The notes under the pieces were generated by a model. That model was not told the DNA's origin, searched no databases, and was given only the letters and a program-made list of their open reading frames with translations. DNA of 35,187 bases, taken from contig JAAMXP010000267.1 of NCBI GenBank assembly GCA_019693395.1, positions 1 through 35,187 of the forward strand, read 5' to 3'. This document shows, one piece after another, positions 21,101 through 29,964 of the stretch; position 1 is the stretch's first letter, and every line of letters starts with the position of its first letter. The translations under genes were made by a program, and so were the position numbers. This stretch comes from Ettlia oleoabundans (lineage: Eukaryota; Chlorophyta; Chlorophyceae; Chlamydomonadales).

Positions 21101-21238
21101 ATTATTCGGTGCTGCCGCGTGAAGTAATGTTGAACAGATTGCAGAAGCAACTGGTTCTGCCATCAGCTGTCCATGCTGGCGCCAAGTGGCAGCTTCCGGT
21201 GAGCGCTGAATTACAACCCATGGCAGGAGGGGAAAGGT

Positions 21239-21243
21239 TTACA
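21239..21243 (-). terminator. Poly(A) signal TGTAA (minus strand) for the spastin-like gene
   Basis: Lies 133 bp after the spastin-like stop codon; a second copy follows at 21211-21215. Only ~140 bp then remain before the start codon of the next minus-strand gene, so the two genes are tightly packed. Confidence 0.55.
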
Positions 21244-21375
21244 ATACCCAAAAGTGCAAGGGAATTTGACAACAAGGTGAGTCTTGCAAGGGCAGGGTGC
21301 TGCGGGCAGTGGTGGGACAAGCAACAGACCCTCCGCCGGCATAAGGCGCTTTCCAACCGCTGCACGCTGGCGGGC

Positions 21376-22797
21376 TCAGGAGGGCATACCATACTCGAGC
21401 GTCCACTGCTCAAACCGCTGCAGCTGGTCGCGGCTGACGGACGGTTTGATGGCGCCAGCAGCTGTCACAAAGTCAGCAATGCTGATGGGCCGCACCTGCA
21501 GACACAGCACCGACGGGGCAGGCCGCTCAAACTATGGGTGGAAGGTGTCGTTCCTTGCACTAGCCTGACAGCAAGGCATGCCGGGAGCAGGTAATGGTTT
21601 TCCACACGAATATTTTTAGTTTCCCACCGCGTGCCGATGATGAGAATGTTGAAAACTGGGGCTCACCGCGTCTGCCGGGGCGGTGGCGATGGCGGGCCCC
21701 AACTCCCGTATCGCCACCATGGCCGCCTCCTTGCATAGCGCCGCCAGATCGCTGCCGCTATACCCCTCTGCAACGCGGAGAGCGGTTGGGCAGACAGGGA
21801 GCACATGCAGGGGGACATCATCCAGTCATGGAGAACATGCATCACCAGGCAAAGCACACGGACACGGCTGAGAAAGTGGCAAACAGCAGCGGCAATTGAC
21901 CCGACATCCTCGCTGCAGGGAATGAGCGAATGGCAATGGATATGCGGCAAGCGCGCTGTGGCAGTTGGGAGGTACTTGCCTGTGCCCGCCACCACTCGTT
22001 CTAGATCTCTGCTGCTGAGCTGGTGCCGCTGGCCCTTGAATAAATGCTGGATCATGGCACGCCTTGCCGCCGCGTCAGGCAGCGACACGTATACGCGCTT
22101 GGGCAGTCGCCGCCGCACCTGTGCCAGAAACGGGAGAATCGAACCGGCGAAGATAGGAGGCAAGTTCAACTATTGCGACTAATTCTTTAGCAGAACACCA
22201 CCATGGGTGTGCTAATACATCACAGCTGTCACCATGCTAGCTGTTCAAGGTAGGTGCTGGCCAGTTGAGGCCCCGTGTCTCAGTCCAAGCCGTCACTAAA
22301 TGTCCCAGCTAACATTGATATGAATATCCATATACTGAGCTGATGCGAATGGGCCTGAAACACCACGTTTCAGAGCGGCCCCCAGGCGCCTCTACAACCG
22401 CAGGCCCTAACAAGGGCTCGCTCATTGCCAGCACAGAGAACTGGAAGTGTGGCTCACCGCATCATCAAGCTCCCAGGGGCGGTTGGTGGCACCAATCACA
22501 ACCACCCGGTCGGAACTGCCTGCAACGCCGTCGAACTGCGATAGGGGGTGAATACACAGGACCTCAGGTTTAATACAATAACTGCTGATGCGAGCTTCCA
22601 CCCTCTAAAGCAATGCTTGGAAGTTTTGTTGGCTATGCACGAAACAGCTAGTCAACTCAAGCCATGCTACAGACTCCTGCCCCAATCTTCATATGCATGC
22701 TCATGGCAGACATGGCAGCACAACAGAACCAACCCGAACCCAGGTGAACGTTTTCTTCAGCACACAACACTACCTTGCAGCCAAAACTGCGCACATA

Positions 22798-22837
<40 letters not shown>

Positions 22838-25830
22838 TAATCAGTCAGCCAGCTGAAGCCACCCACCTGCACCAGGAATTCGGTCTTCAGGCGGCGGCTG
22901 GCCTCGTGCTCTGATGAGGAGCGCTCCGACAGGATGCTGTCGATCTCGTCTGCGGGCGGACGGGCGGGCGGGCGGGAAGCAACGGTCGCGGGGTGTGATG
23001 GCGTGGCTGGTGGTGCTGATGCATGAGTGAATGCTTGGAATGCCGTCTGGTGGTATTTATGTTGTGGTTGAATGTCTTGAGTCTCCTTGGTTTGGTCGAG
23101 AGCAGCCCAATAGTAAGCCCATATGTTGCAGCTTTGGAGGCTGGCAAGAGCTCGGCTGGTGGTACATGCAACAACGTCTGTGACTCAAATTGCCGCACTC
23201 TTTTCGCTTTTATCCTGCCCCAGCATGACCGGTGTGCAGGAGCACGCAGAGCCAGCAATACGGCAGTACAGCAGCACACGAGGGGTACAGCTTGACCCAC
23301 CTATGAAGACGATGGAGGGCTGGTTGCGGGCCGCTACTCGAAACAACGCACGCACAAGCTTCTCAGCGTCGCCGTGCCACCTGCGTGCATGATCATAGAT
23401 AAAGGCATGTGTCTGATGGCCAGTCGGCCAATGCTGCGCAGTACGACTGCATACAGCACGACCAGTCACCCCGCTCATGAGTATCACCAGGCATGAGTCT
23501 GATGGGCCCCTGCCTGGCCACCTCCAGTGGGCTGCCTTAGGCCTAGTCCTCTTCCCTTGCTGGATGTGCATGACCAGCCCGCTCAGGAAGCAAGGGCAGC
23601 ATAGCCAGAAGCCAACCCGGCTGGCCACCCAGCCAGCCGACCACCCCAGCCAGCCACAATGCAGAGCACCGCATGGTCAAAGCAGAGCAACGCAGCCACA
23701 ACACAGAGCAATGCATGGTCAAAGCAGAGCAACGCAGCCACAACACAGAGCAACGCATGGTCAAAGCAGAGCAACGCAGCCACAACACAGAGCAACGCAT
23801 GGTCAAAGCAGAGCAACGCAGCCACAACACAGAGCAACGCATGGTCAAAGCAGAGCAACGCAGCCACAACACAGAGCAAAGCATGGCCAAAGCAGAGCAA
23901 CGCAGCCACGACACAGCAAAGCAGCCGTCAGCATGAGCTGCTGCAACCCGAACCCCTCAGTTACCTGCTGGTGAGGGAAGCTGCCGAGATGTTGAAGAAC
24001 ATGGCACGCGCCTCATGGGCCAATGCCTTGGCGAGCAGCGTCTTGCCGTTGCCTGCAGGCCAGCATAGCGCAGGAGAGCGCAACAGTGAGCGGGTAATAT
24101 TAGGCTTTGCTGCCGTTGCCTACCAAAGGCAGCTGGGTGCACACTACGACTGGGTCGCAAGCTATCTTGTGGGCAGATTAGTGCAGGGATGAGCAGGCAA
24201 AGTAAGCTGTTGTTGGGGTAACAGTTTGAAGGGGGAAAGCAGGGTTGTGCGGGGCTGGCAAGGCAGAATAGTAGCAACTGGGCCCAGGCGGGGAGGGTCA
24301 CACCTGGAGGCCCATACAGCAGCAGGCCTCTGGCAGGCGCACGTAATCCCTGGAACAAGTCAGCCCTCAGGGTTGGCAGGATGACCATCTCCTGGAGAGC
24401 CTGCATGCAGCAGGAATTGAGTCGAGCCACGGCAGACCTGAAATGAAGGCAGGCAGGCAGACAGCAGGAACCAGTATAGGGCGGGCAGCCAGGCAGGCAT
24501 GCAGATGCACAAGGTTGAGTGAAAGAGCAACAGGCGGGCATCCGAGCTGCAAATGGCACTGTGTTTGCTGTGAACATGCCAAGCTCTCCCAGCCTTTGAT
24601 GAGTGCCCCCACAGCACTGCAGCAAACAGCTGTGGTGGGGAAGGATGGGTCAAAACCAAATTTGCCAGCAGTTGCTGGTCAGGAGATCAGGGACCCTGCT
24701 GCCGCACCTGCTTGGCAGCTGCCAGGCCCGCCACGTCATCCCATGCCACGCTGGGCGTGCTGTCCAACACCTCGCTCAGCACCCTCTCGTCAAAGTCTCT
24801 ATCCTCCTTAGACCCCCCCGCGGGGCGCGGCGCCGCATTTGGACGCGCAACGGCGGTGCCCGCTGCCGCGGCTGCCGTGGAACGCTGCCTCGGCAGGCTG
24901 CTCTGCTGCCGGAGCAGCGGGTTGGGCGGCCGTGCTCCTGTTGCTGCTGCTGCTGCTGCCGCCCCACCTCCTCTTGCACCACTACCACTGCTGCCATCAG
25001 TGCCGCTGCCTGAGCCTTCTAGGTCCCTTAGCCTGTCCAGCACCCCTTGCTGCCACTTGTTCAAGTCTGTGCGCCACTTGGCTGTGGTGCTATGCGAGGC
25101 ATCCAGGCCTGCAGTGCTGGGTACTGGCAGCGATAAAGCCTCTAGGAGGATGTTGAGGGCGGTGCGGTACAGCTGTACTGCAGCTGGGTGCTGCCCCGCA
25201 ACGTCCTTCGCATACGCCCGTTCTATTGCGTCCTGCAGCAGGATGTATAGCAGGGCACAAACAAAAGTCGAGGAGTTGGGGCATGAAACCACAGTCGACC
25301 AGGCCGAGACTATCGAGGGGAACTTGCTGAGTCGAAGCACAAACGCCGATGAGATACCACGGCAGCGCCCGTTCATACAAATCTGTGCAGCGCTGTATAC
25401 AGCACCTTACAGATATGATGCAGTGCGGGGTAGTCGGCAGAGAGAACTTACGCCAAGGATGTTGTGCCCATATGCCGCACCTTTGCTAGCTCGTAGTACC
25501 CCCTCAGCTTCTCCACCTGCCGCTGCAGCTCGGCAATCTGGTCAACGGGCTTCACAGGGCCTGCACCCACATGTCAAACGTGAACCGACTTATAGTGCCT
25601 TCACGTAAGAGGAAGAGCTGCTCCGATGAAAGCGCAAGAGGTTGAGACCTTGGGCGGCGGCTTCTCAAGTGGCGGCGGCGGGGGGTGCTACGCCGCCTTT
25701 CCCCGGCGGCGCGCTGCACACTTCCTACCCTCGTGACCGTATGATCCGCAGAATCCCACTCACCCGGCGGCCTGGCCGGGGCCGGCGCTTCTTCGCGTGC
25801 CTTTGTGCCGCTGATAAAGCGCTGTAACAT
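21376..25830 (-). CDS. SPAST: Spastin-like microtubule-severing AAA ATPase (MIT + AAA)
   Basis: Hexameric AAA ATPase expected to sever microtubules or act on ESCRT-III. Exons 25830-25764, 25560-25481, 25232-24708, 24400-24304, 24052-23965, 23380-23301, 22949-22867, 22535-22458, 22118-21980, 21767-21667 and 21495-21376 give 485 residues. The MIT domain spans ~43-116 ([20 protein letters not shown], then [19 protein letters not shown]). A Ser/Gly/Ala linker follows. The AAA core starts at [14 protein letters not shown]: Walker [14 protein letters not shown], then [11 protein letters not shown], Walker [29 protein letters not shown], sensor 1 [14 protein letters not shown], arginine fingers [15 protein letters not shown], then [16 protein letters not shown], and a C-terminal helix ending [13 protein letters not shown]. 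'NGKT', 'NISAASLTS' and 'RRLKTEFL' favour spastin over katanin or Vps4. Pore loop 1 reads RWHGDAEK. Intron 9 is GC-AG; intron 5 holds a minisatellite. An in-frame Met at 25899 is an alternative start. Confidence 0.93.
21768..21979 (-). other. GC-AG intron 9 of the spastin-like gene
   Basis: The exon ends GGCACAG and the intron begins GCAAGT, the ideal GC-donor consensus; the acceptor is GCGTTGCAG. Phase 1 joining gives [17 protein letters not shown], which matches the family exactly. Confidence 0.9.
22799..22836. repeat. (CCAG)n tetranucleotide microsatellite
   Basis: About nine CCAG/AGCC units in tandem, inside the spastin-like intron between exons 22949-22867 and 22535-22458, then a degenerate tail to about 22854. 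Confidence 0.9.
23654..23920. repeat. 42-bp minisatellite, about six copies, in a spastin-like intron
   Basis: The string CATGGTCAAAGC starts at 23672, 23714, 23756, 23798 and 23840, and a variant (CATGGCCAAAGC) at 23882: an exact 42-bp period. Each unit splits into two 21-bp halves that share the last ten bases CAGAGCAACG, so the array probably arose by doubling of a 21-mer. Both periods are multiples of three and the unit lacks stops, so long apparent ORFs appear on both strands; these are artefacts. The array lies wholly within intron 5 (23381-23964) and copies are nearly identical, implying recent expansion. Confidence 0.95.
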
Positions 25831-26538
25831 CTCTGAGTTGCATGCTTCAACAACAGAGATGCCTGCAAAAGTCTGGCAGCGAGGAATGCGCACAGACACG
25901 CGATCAACCCGGCCGTGTTTGCTTGCTGCAGGTCCCTCTAGCAGTGTAAAAAGCCTGATATGCTTCTAGATTTGTGCAGGGCAAAAGTGTAGACGAACTT
26001 CGGCATCTACCTATCTGGCTCAAAGGAGCGGAGACAGGCTGGTGTTGCCACAGCCGCAGCCAGCCGCCTTGGGCCAAACGGCAGACCTACAAGCCGCTAA
26101 AACATTTGCAAACTGCCACCACAGCTGTTTGCAGCGGGAATCTCCCTATTTTTTGGCTTGTTGACTGCATCCAGCTTACCTGCCAACATGTGCCACTTGA
26201 TGCAGGTAGTCGTCGCTGCTGCAGCCCATGTCCTGCCCTTCCGTCCAGCAGGCATTGCCAGCAGCGCAAATGCCGGTGCAGAAAGTGCTTAATTCACAAA
26301 CAGTGACCGGGGTTGCAAGCATGTCGAGCGAAGCCCATAAATTTGCGGCATTGACGCCCATGTCCAGGTGATATGCAACGACCCACAATGTGTGGAGTTG
26401 CATGGGTGCGGCATGCCCGAAAAACAGCAGAACTTATTCGTAAATATCAAGGCGGCAGATTCAGTCATGATAGCTAAACAACATATGCAAGCGACAAAAT
26501 AAGTCTAGGGTGGGGCACAGACCCCAACGATGGTGAGT
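25831..26538. other. Intergenic: upstream region of the spastin-like gene and 3' region of the small membrane-protein gene
   Basis: About 700 bp between two minus-strand genes. The 5' UTR of the spastin-like gene begins here, and coding could extend to 25899. No conserved protein segment, RNA gene or minus-strand TGTAA was recognised. Bases 26400-26500 are relatively AT-rich. Confidence 0.45.
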
Positions 26539-27116
26539 TTATTCCTCGTGCAAGCCCTTGTGTGCAAGGCAGCCGCCACTGAAAGCCTGAGCTGTTCCCA
26601 GGCTGCTGAAAGGGCAGCGCCGGCGTGTGCCTGGAACAGCTGCCAGGCCTGTCGCTGCTGCTTGCTGCTGGAGCTGCTGCTGCTGTTTGTCAGCACGTGC
26701 TGCCGCAATGTGCGGCTGAGGGGATCCCTTGCTCGCCTGCCCCTTCCCATTCTTGAGTACATCATATAGGTAACGTCCCGTGAAGAAGTCCAACACTAAT
26801 CGTAACCATTGCTGCCAGCTCTTGCCCGACAGGTCATCCTGCAAAGGCAGGCAGCAACAAGGCCATACTTGGGGCACAGAAGAACGTTGCCGAGCAGCGG
26901 GGCGGTATATGACAGCAGCTGCTGCTGCTGCTGCTGTGCTAGGCGGATGTAGATATCGTTGGCGACATATATATCACAATGTGGGTGCGGGCATACCTTG
27001 GGCTGCTCCTGCGGATGATGAGCTCCCTCATCTGGGCGGGAGGAAACTACAAAGTACAGCCATGCCGCCACTGCCGCTGACAGCCCCGCCAGCACAATTC
27101 GCAGTGGGCAGGGCAT
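26539..27116 (-). CDS. Small membrane-anchored protein, unknown function
   Basis: Two exons, 27116-26997 and 26838-26539, joined in phase 0 by a GT-AG intron, give 139 residues. Residues ~5-25 (LRIVLAGLSAAVAAWLYFVV) form a transmembrane segment or signal anchor right after the start. Exon 2 opens with DDLSGKSWQQWLRLVLDFFT then GRYLYDVLKNGKG, an amphipathic aromatic stretch that looks like the conserved core and may contact a membrane. The C-terminal half is Gln/Ala-rich (polyQ from CAG repeats near 26668-26693) and looks disordered. I do not recognise the family. It sits between spastin-like and PsaO genes on the same strand, with no functional link evident. The splice model is good, but the gene is short and lacks a known homologue, so it needs transcript support. 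Confidence 0.55.
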
Positions 27117-28163
27117 GGAGGAGAACCCGCCTGGTCGGTAGTACCGTGCTTAGGCTGTGACCCTGCGCGGAAGAGGCACATGAAAAAGAGGTGAGCTGGA
27201 GAAACCGCTACTGGCGGCTAGCCAGGCACAGTGCCGCCGGCGCCGCTAGAGTGTGGTCGACTACTGCGCGGTGGGTGCAAGCGCCCCGGCAAGTTCTCGG
27301 CGAAAACTTGAGCGATATCACCTGCTACGATTGTGTACCAGCAGGCGCTCAGCTTGCAAGCGAAGCTAGCCTAGACCTGGCTGTACCCCGCGGGTGGTGC
27401 GCGCTTAAACTTCTGCAACAAATCAACGACGTATGGATTGGGGTAGGGCGCCGCGTTGGCCTCATGAGGTGAGCCGCCATGGGATGGCCGCCAGCTGGCG
27501 GCGCATGGGCGGCGTGTGCTGATAACACAGGGGGTCTCATCGTGTTTATGTCTTAACGTCGCGGGTGTTTTGCCATGTACCCTTGCAGGGTCTTAATGCA
27601 AATATGATGTAGCAAGTGGGATGCGGTTACAGTGGCTTGCTGGCATCTCACCTGCGACTAGGGTTTCTTGCTGATGGCAGCGGCTGGTAGGAGCTGGCAT
27701 TGCAACGCTGTGGCCCAAGCTGGCCCAGTGCTAGCTTGACTCCACCCAACATGCAGGCCAAGTGAAGTTATTGGGACTGCAAATGAGTGCTAGCTCACTT
27801 AAGGCCCAGTAAGCAAGGAGGAGCTTCTACATAGTCACCTTCCAGCCTGCTTGCCACCTGTTAGGGAGCAGTGTACCTGCCATCCCTACCTTTGCATCAA
27901 CATTGCATGCTGCCCAGGCTGCTCCCTCCCACTGGTGGTGACAGTAAGGCTAGCTTGTGTGATGCTTGCCAGCAGCGGGTGGACGTCCAATTTACAAAGG
28001 GGCACATACAGACAATGATGATAAATTGTAGGTCTGTTCTCTTCTCGGGGGCGCAAGGTGGTTGCGATGGGTGGCTGCTGCTGCGGCGCTGCTGAAGCTA
28101 TAGGGCGGCCGATGCCGCTGCCCGTCGCTCATGGTCAGCTGCCGCGTGTGATGGCTGCGAGTT
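27117..28163. other. Intergenic: PsaO 3' region and upstream region of the small membrane-protein gene
   Basis: About 1 kb without a supported gene. A minus-strand TGTAA at 27992-27996 probably ends the PsaO transcript. A plus-strand open frame at 27191-27472 (93 codons) has no recognisable motif, transit peptide or splice support and was not called. Confidence 0.5.
27992..27996 (-). terminator. Poly(A) signal TGTAA (minus strand) for PsaO
   Basis: Lies 168 bp after the PsaO stop codon on the coding strand, in a normal position for a green-algal poly(A) signal. Confidence 0.6.
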
Positions 28164-29532
28164 TCAGAAGTAGCCCTGCTTGCGGCCCTGCAGCAGCAAG
28201 GGAAACGAGCGACATGTTGCCCATCCGGAGGCATGCATGCATGGCGAAAAGCTTCTAAGTTGCACCGAACAGTGGCATGCTGCTGGCATTTCGCAGGTCC
28301 TTGATGCATTCGCAACTCATTGATTCATAACCCATATAAAGCCCTGCAATGCTGCTGTCACTTGCCTGCACGCCGATCTGGCCGAGGGTGAGGGCAAGGA
28401 AGAGGCCGAGGTGCCAGGTCACCATCTGCAGGGCAAGCAGGCCGGCTTTTTGTAACCATGACTGTGCCAAGTTGGAAGAGACCCAATAAACGACCACAGC
28501 CATCCTATGTCCCAGCTCCCAAACGGAATGCTGTCCTGGCTGCCATACAGCATCGTCAGCGCCAGCCTGATAAACCCACCAGGATCCAGAACTGGTCGGT
28601 GATGGCGGGGCCCTGCATGGTTGACAAACACAAGCACGTGGCTACTTAGAGCAACACTACCAAGAAAGTAGCCAGCGACTGACGATGTAATACATGGTGA
28701 TTGAGAACTCCGTGGGTGGCTGCTCATGCTAAGGGGTGAAGTTCAACTACCGCATCACGAGCAAGTAAGGAAAGGAAGCAGCAGTAGGTCACTCAGGGTT
28801 TGGGAAGCAGGAGGATCAGGGTAGGAAGCAGCAGCTGGCTAACTCACGGTGGGGAAGTGGGCCAGCTCCTCGCCGATGCTCTTGGTGAAGGCACCGAACA
28901 GGCTCTGGTTGCCGAAGGCAGGCACCGCAATGTTGGAGGGCGCAAACCTGCATGCTCGATGACGGCGGCGGAACAGCATGGACACAGCCTGATTTAAGGG
29001 CCCAAATATTAGCACACCATAGACAACAATCTCAAGCAGGAGTTTGCAGAACCTGCCCAGTTGGTTCGTCAAAAAGCAGCAAGAAATAACCAGGCTGCCA
29101 AGCTGTTTTTGTCTTTTGCCGCCTGCCGGGCTGAGGGTGTGCCGCTCACCAGCCCAGGAAGCCAGCCATGAGGACCAGTGGGTCCTTGTTCAGCCACTGG
29201 TAGCCGCCAGAGGCAGCCTGCAAATGGACGGGAAGTCAGCTGGATTGAACAAGCGCGCTTATGTAATCACGTAGAACGTTAGTAAGCAAATGCACCAGTC
29301 AACGACTCCTGCAGTTGAATCTGTTGGCCCTGGTAGGAACTGTAATGCCAATAAGGCTGGCGGCAGTACTACACGTCGGCACTCCCTGCCAGATGCCGTC
29401 GCATCTGCGCACCTGCACGCGCACGGATGCACGGGCAGCCTGCACGCGGGTGCTGCGGGGGCGAGCCGCCAGGCGGGTGCCGGCCAGGCCTGCAGATTTG
29501 AAAGGGTTGAACGAACAAGAATGCAGGTTCAT
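28164..29532 (-). CDS. PSAO: Photosystem I subunit O (PsaO) precursor
   Basis: Small thylakoid subunit of photosystem I on the PsaL/PsaH side, linked in plants and algae to LHCII docking and state transitions. Exons 29532-29413, 29217-29150, 28947-28848, 28612-28580 (33 nt), 28425-28366 and 28187-28164 (24 nt) give 134 residues. Exon 1 is exactly a 40-residue Ser/Ala/Arg-rich transit peptide (MNLHSCSFNPFKSAGLAGTR...). The mature protein reads YQWLNKDPLVLMAGFLGW, then FAPSNIAVPAFGNQSLFGAF, TKSIGEELAHFPT, GPAITDQFWIL, MVTWHLGLFLALTLGQIGVQ and GRKQGYF-stop. 'SIG.ELAHFPTGPA', 'WHLGLFL.LT.GQIG' and the C-terminal GR..GYF are diagnostic of PsaO. Two membrane spans are expected. The last intron has a GC donor. 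The gene is divergent from the STK19 homologue. Confidence 0.95.
28188..28365 (-). other. GC-AG intron 5 of PsaO
   Basis: The exon ends GGCGTGCAG and the intron begins GCAAGTG; the acceptor is TTGCTGCTGCAG. Splicing adds the conserved C-terminus GRKQGYF. Without splicing, the frame reads into ASDSSIAGLY, unlike PsaO. Confidence 0.9.
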
Positions 29533-29964
29533 ATTGGCCAAATGTTTGGGTGCAGCCCTGTTGCAGGCTGCGGGTGTCGGCACTACAACGTGCGCCTGGT
29601 GGCGCTGTTGCTGGCCAGGGCTGTTGGCTGTAACGCAAGGCTTTCCGGGGGTCTGGATTCGTTTGATGACGCTGAGAATGCCCAGACTGCCAGCCAGCTA
29701 CCCCATCGACCAGGGTGAGGGTCGCTCCACCCGAAAGCCCTCACCGTTCACGCTGCTGAAGGTAGCCTGCATTTTATGTTATCTAGTGACTCGTATGTAG
29801 CCGGCAGACCGTGCAATGAGTGCTCTTACGCTCCAGTGGGCTGGATTTCGCAAGGTGAAAAACGTCCTGGGTCGGAACTTTGTTCACCTGGTGTGGGCTG
29901 CCGATCGGGGTTCCGGCATTCGGAATAAGTCAATCAACGTAAACCATGTTATTTGGAGCACAGA
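29533..29964. promoter_or_regulatory. Shared divergent region, PsaO / STK19 homologue
   Basis: These 432 bp separate the two start codons and must carry a light-responsive promoter on one side and a housekeeping one on the other. No clear TATA box or known light element is visible by eye. The role is inferred from position. Confidence 0.55.

Noticed and set aside
22120..22155. GGTTCGATTCTCC on the minus strand, resembling a tRNA T-loop
   Set aside because: No matching acceptor stem, D arm or anticodon arm can be formed around it; it lies in a spastin-like intron next to the acceptor.
23659..24192. Long plus-strand open frame of QSNAWSK-type repeats, and matching minus-strand frames rich in LLCFDHA-type repeats
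   Set aside because: Both come from the 42-bp minisatellite, whose period is a multiple of three. The region is an intron between two firmly placed spastin-like exons, and the downstream part of the plus frame is antisense to one of them.
27191..27472. Plus-strand 93-codon open frame between PsaO and the small membrane-protein gene
   Set aside because: No motif, targeting peptide, splice partner or nearby TGTAA supports it, and random open frames of this length are common at this GC content.
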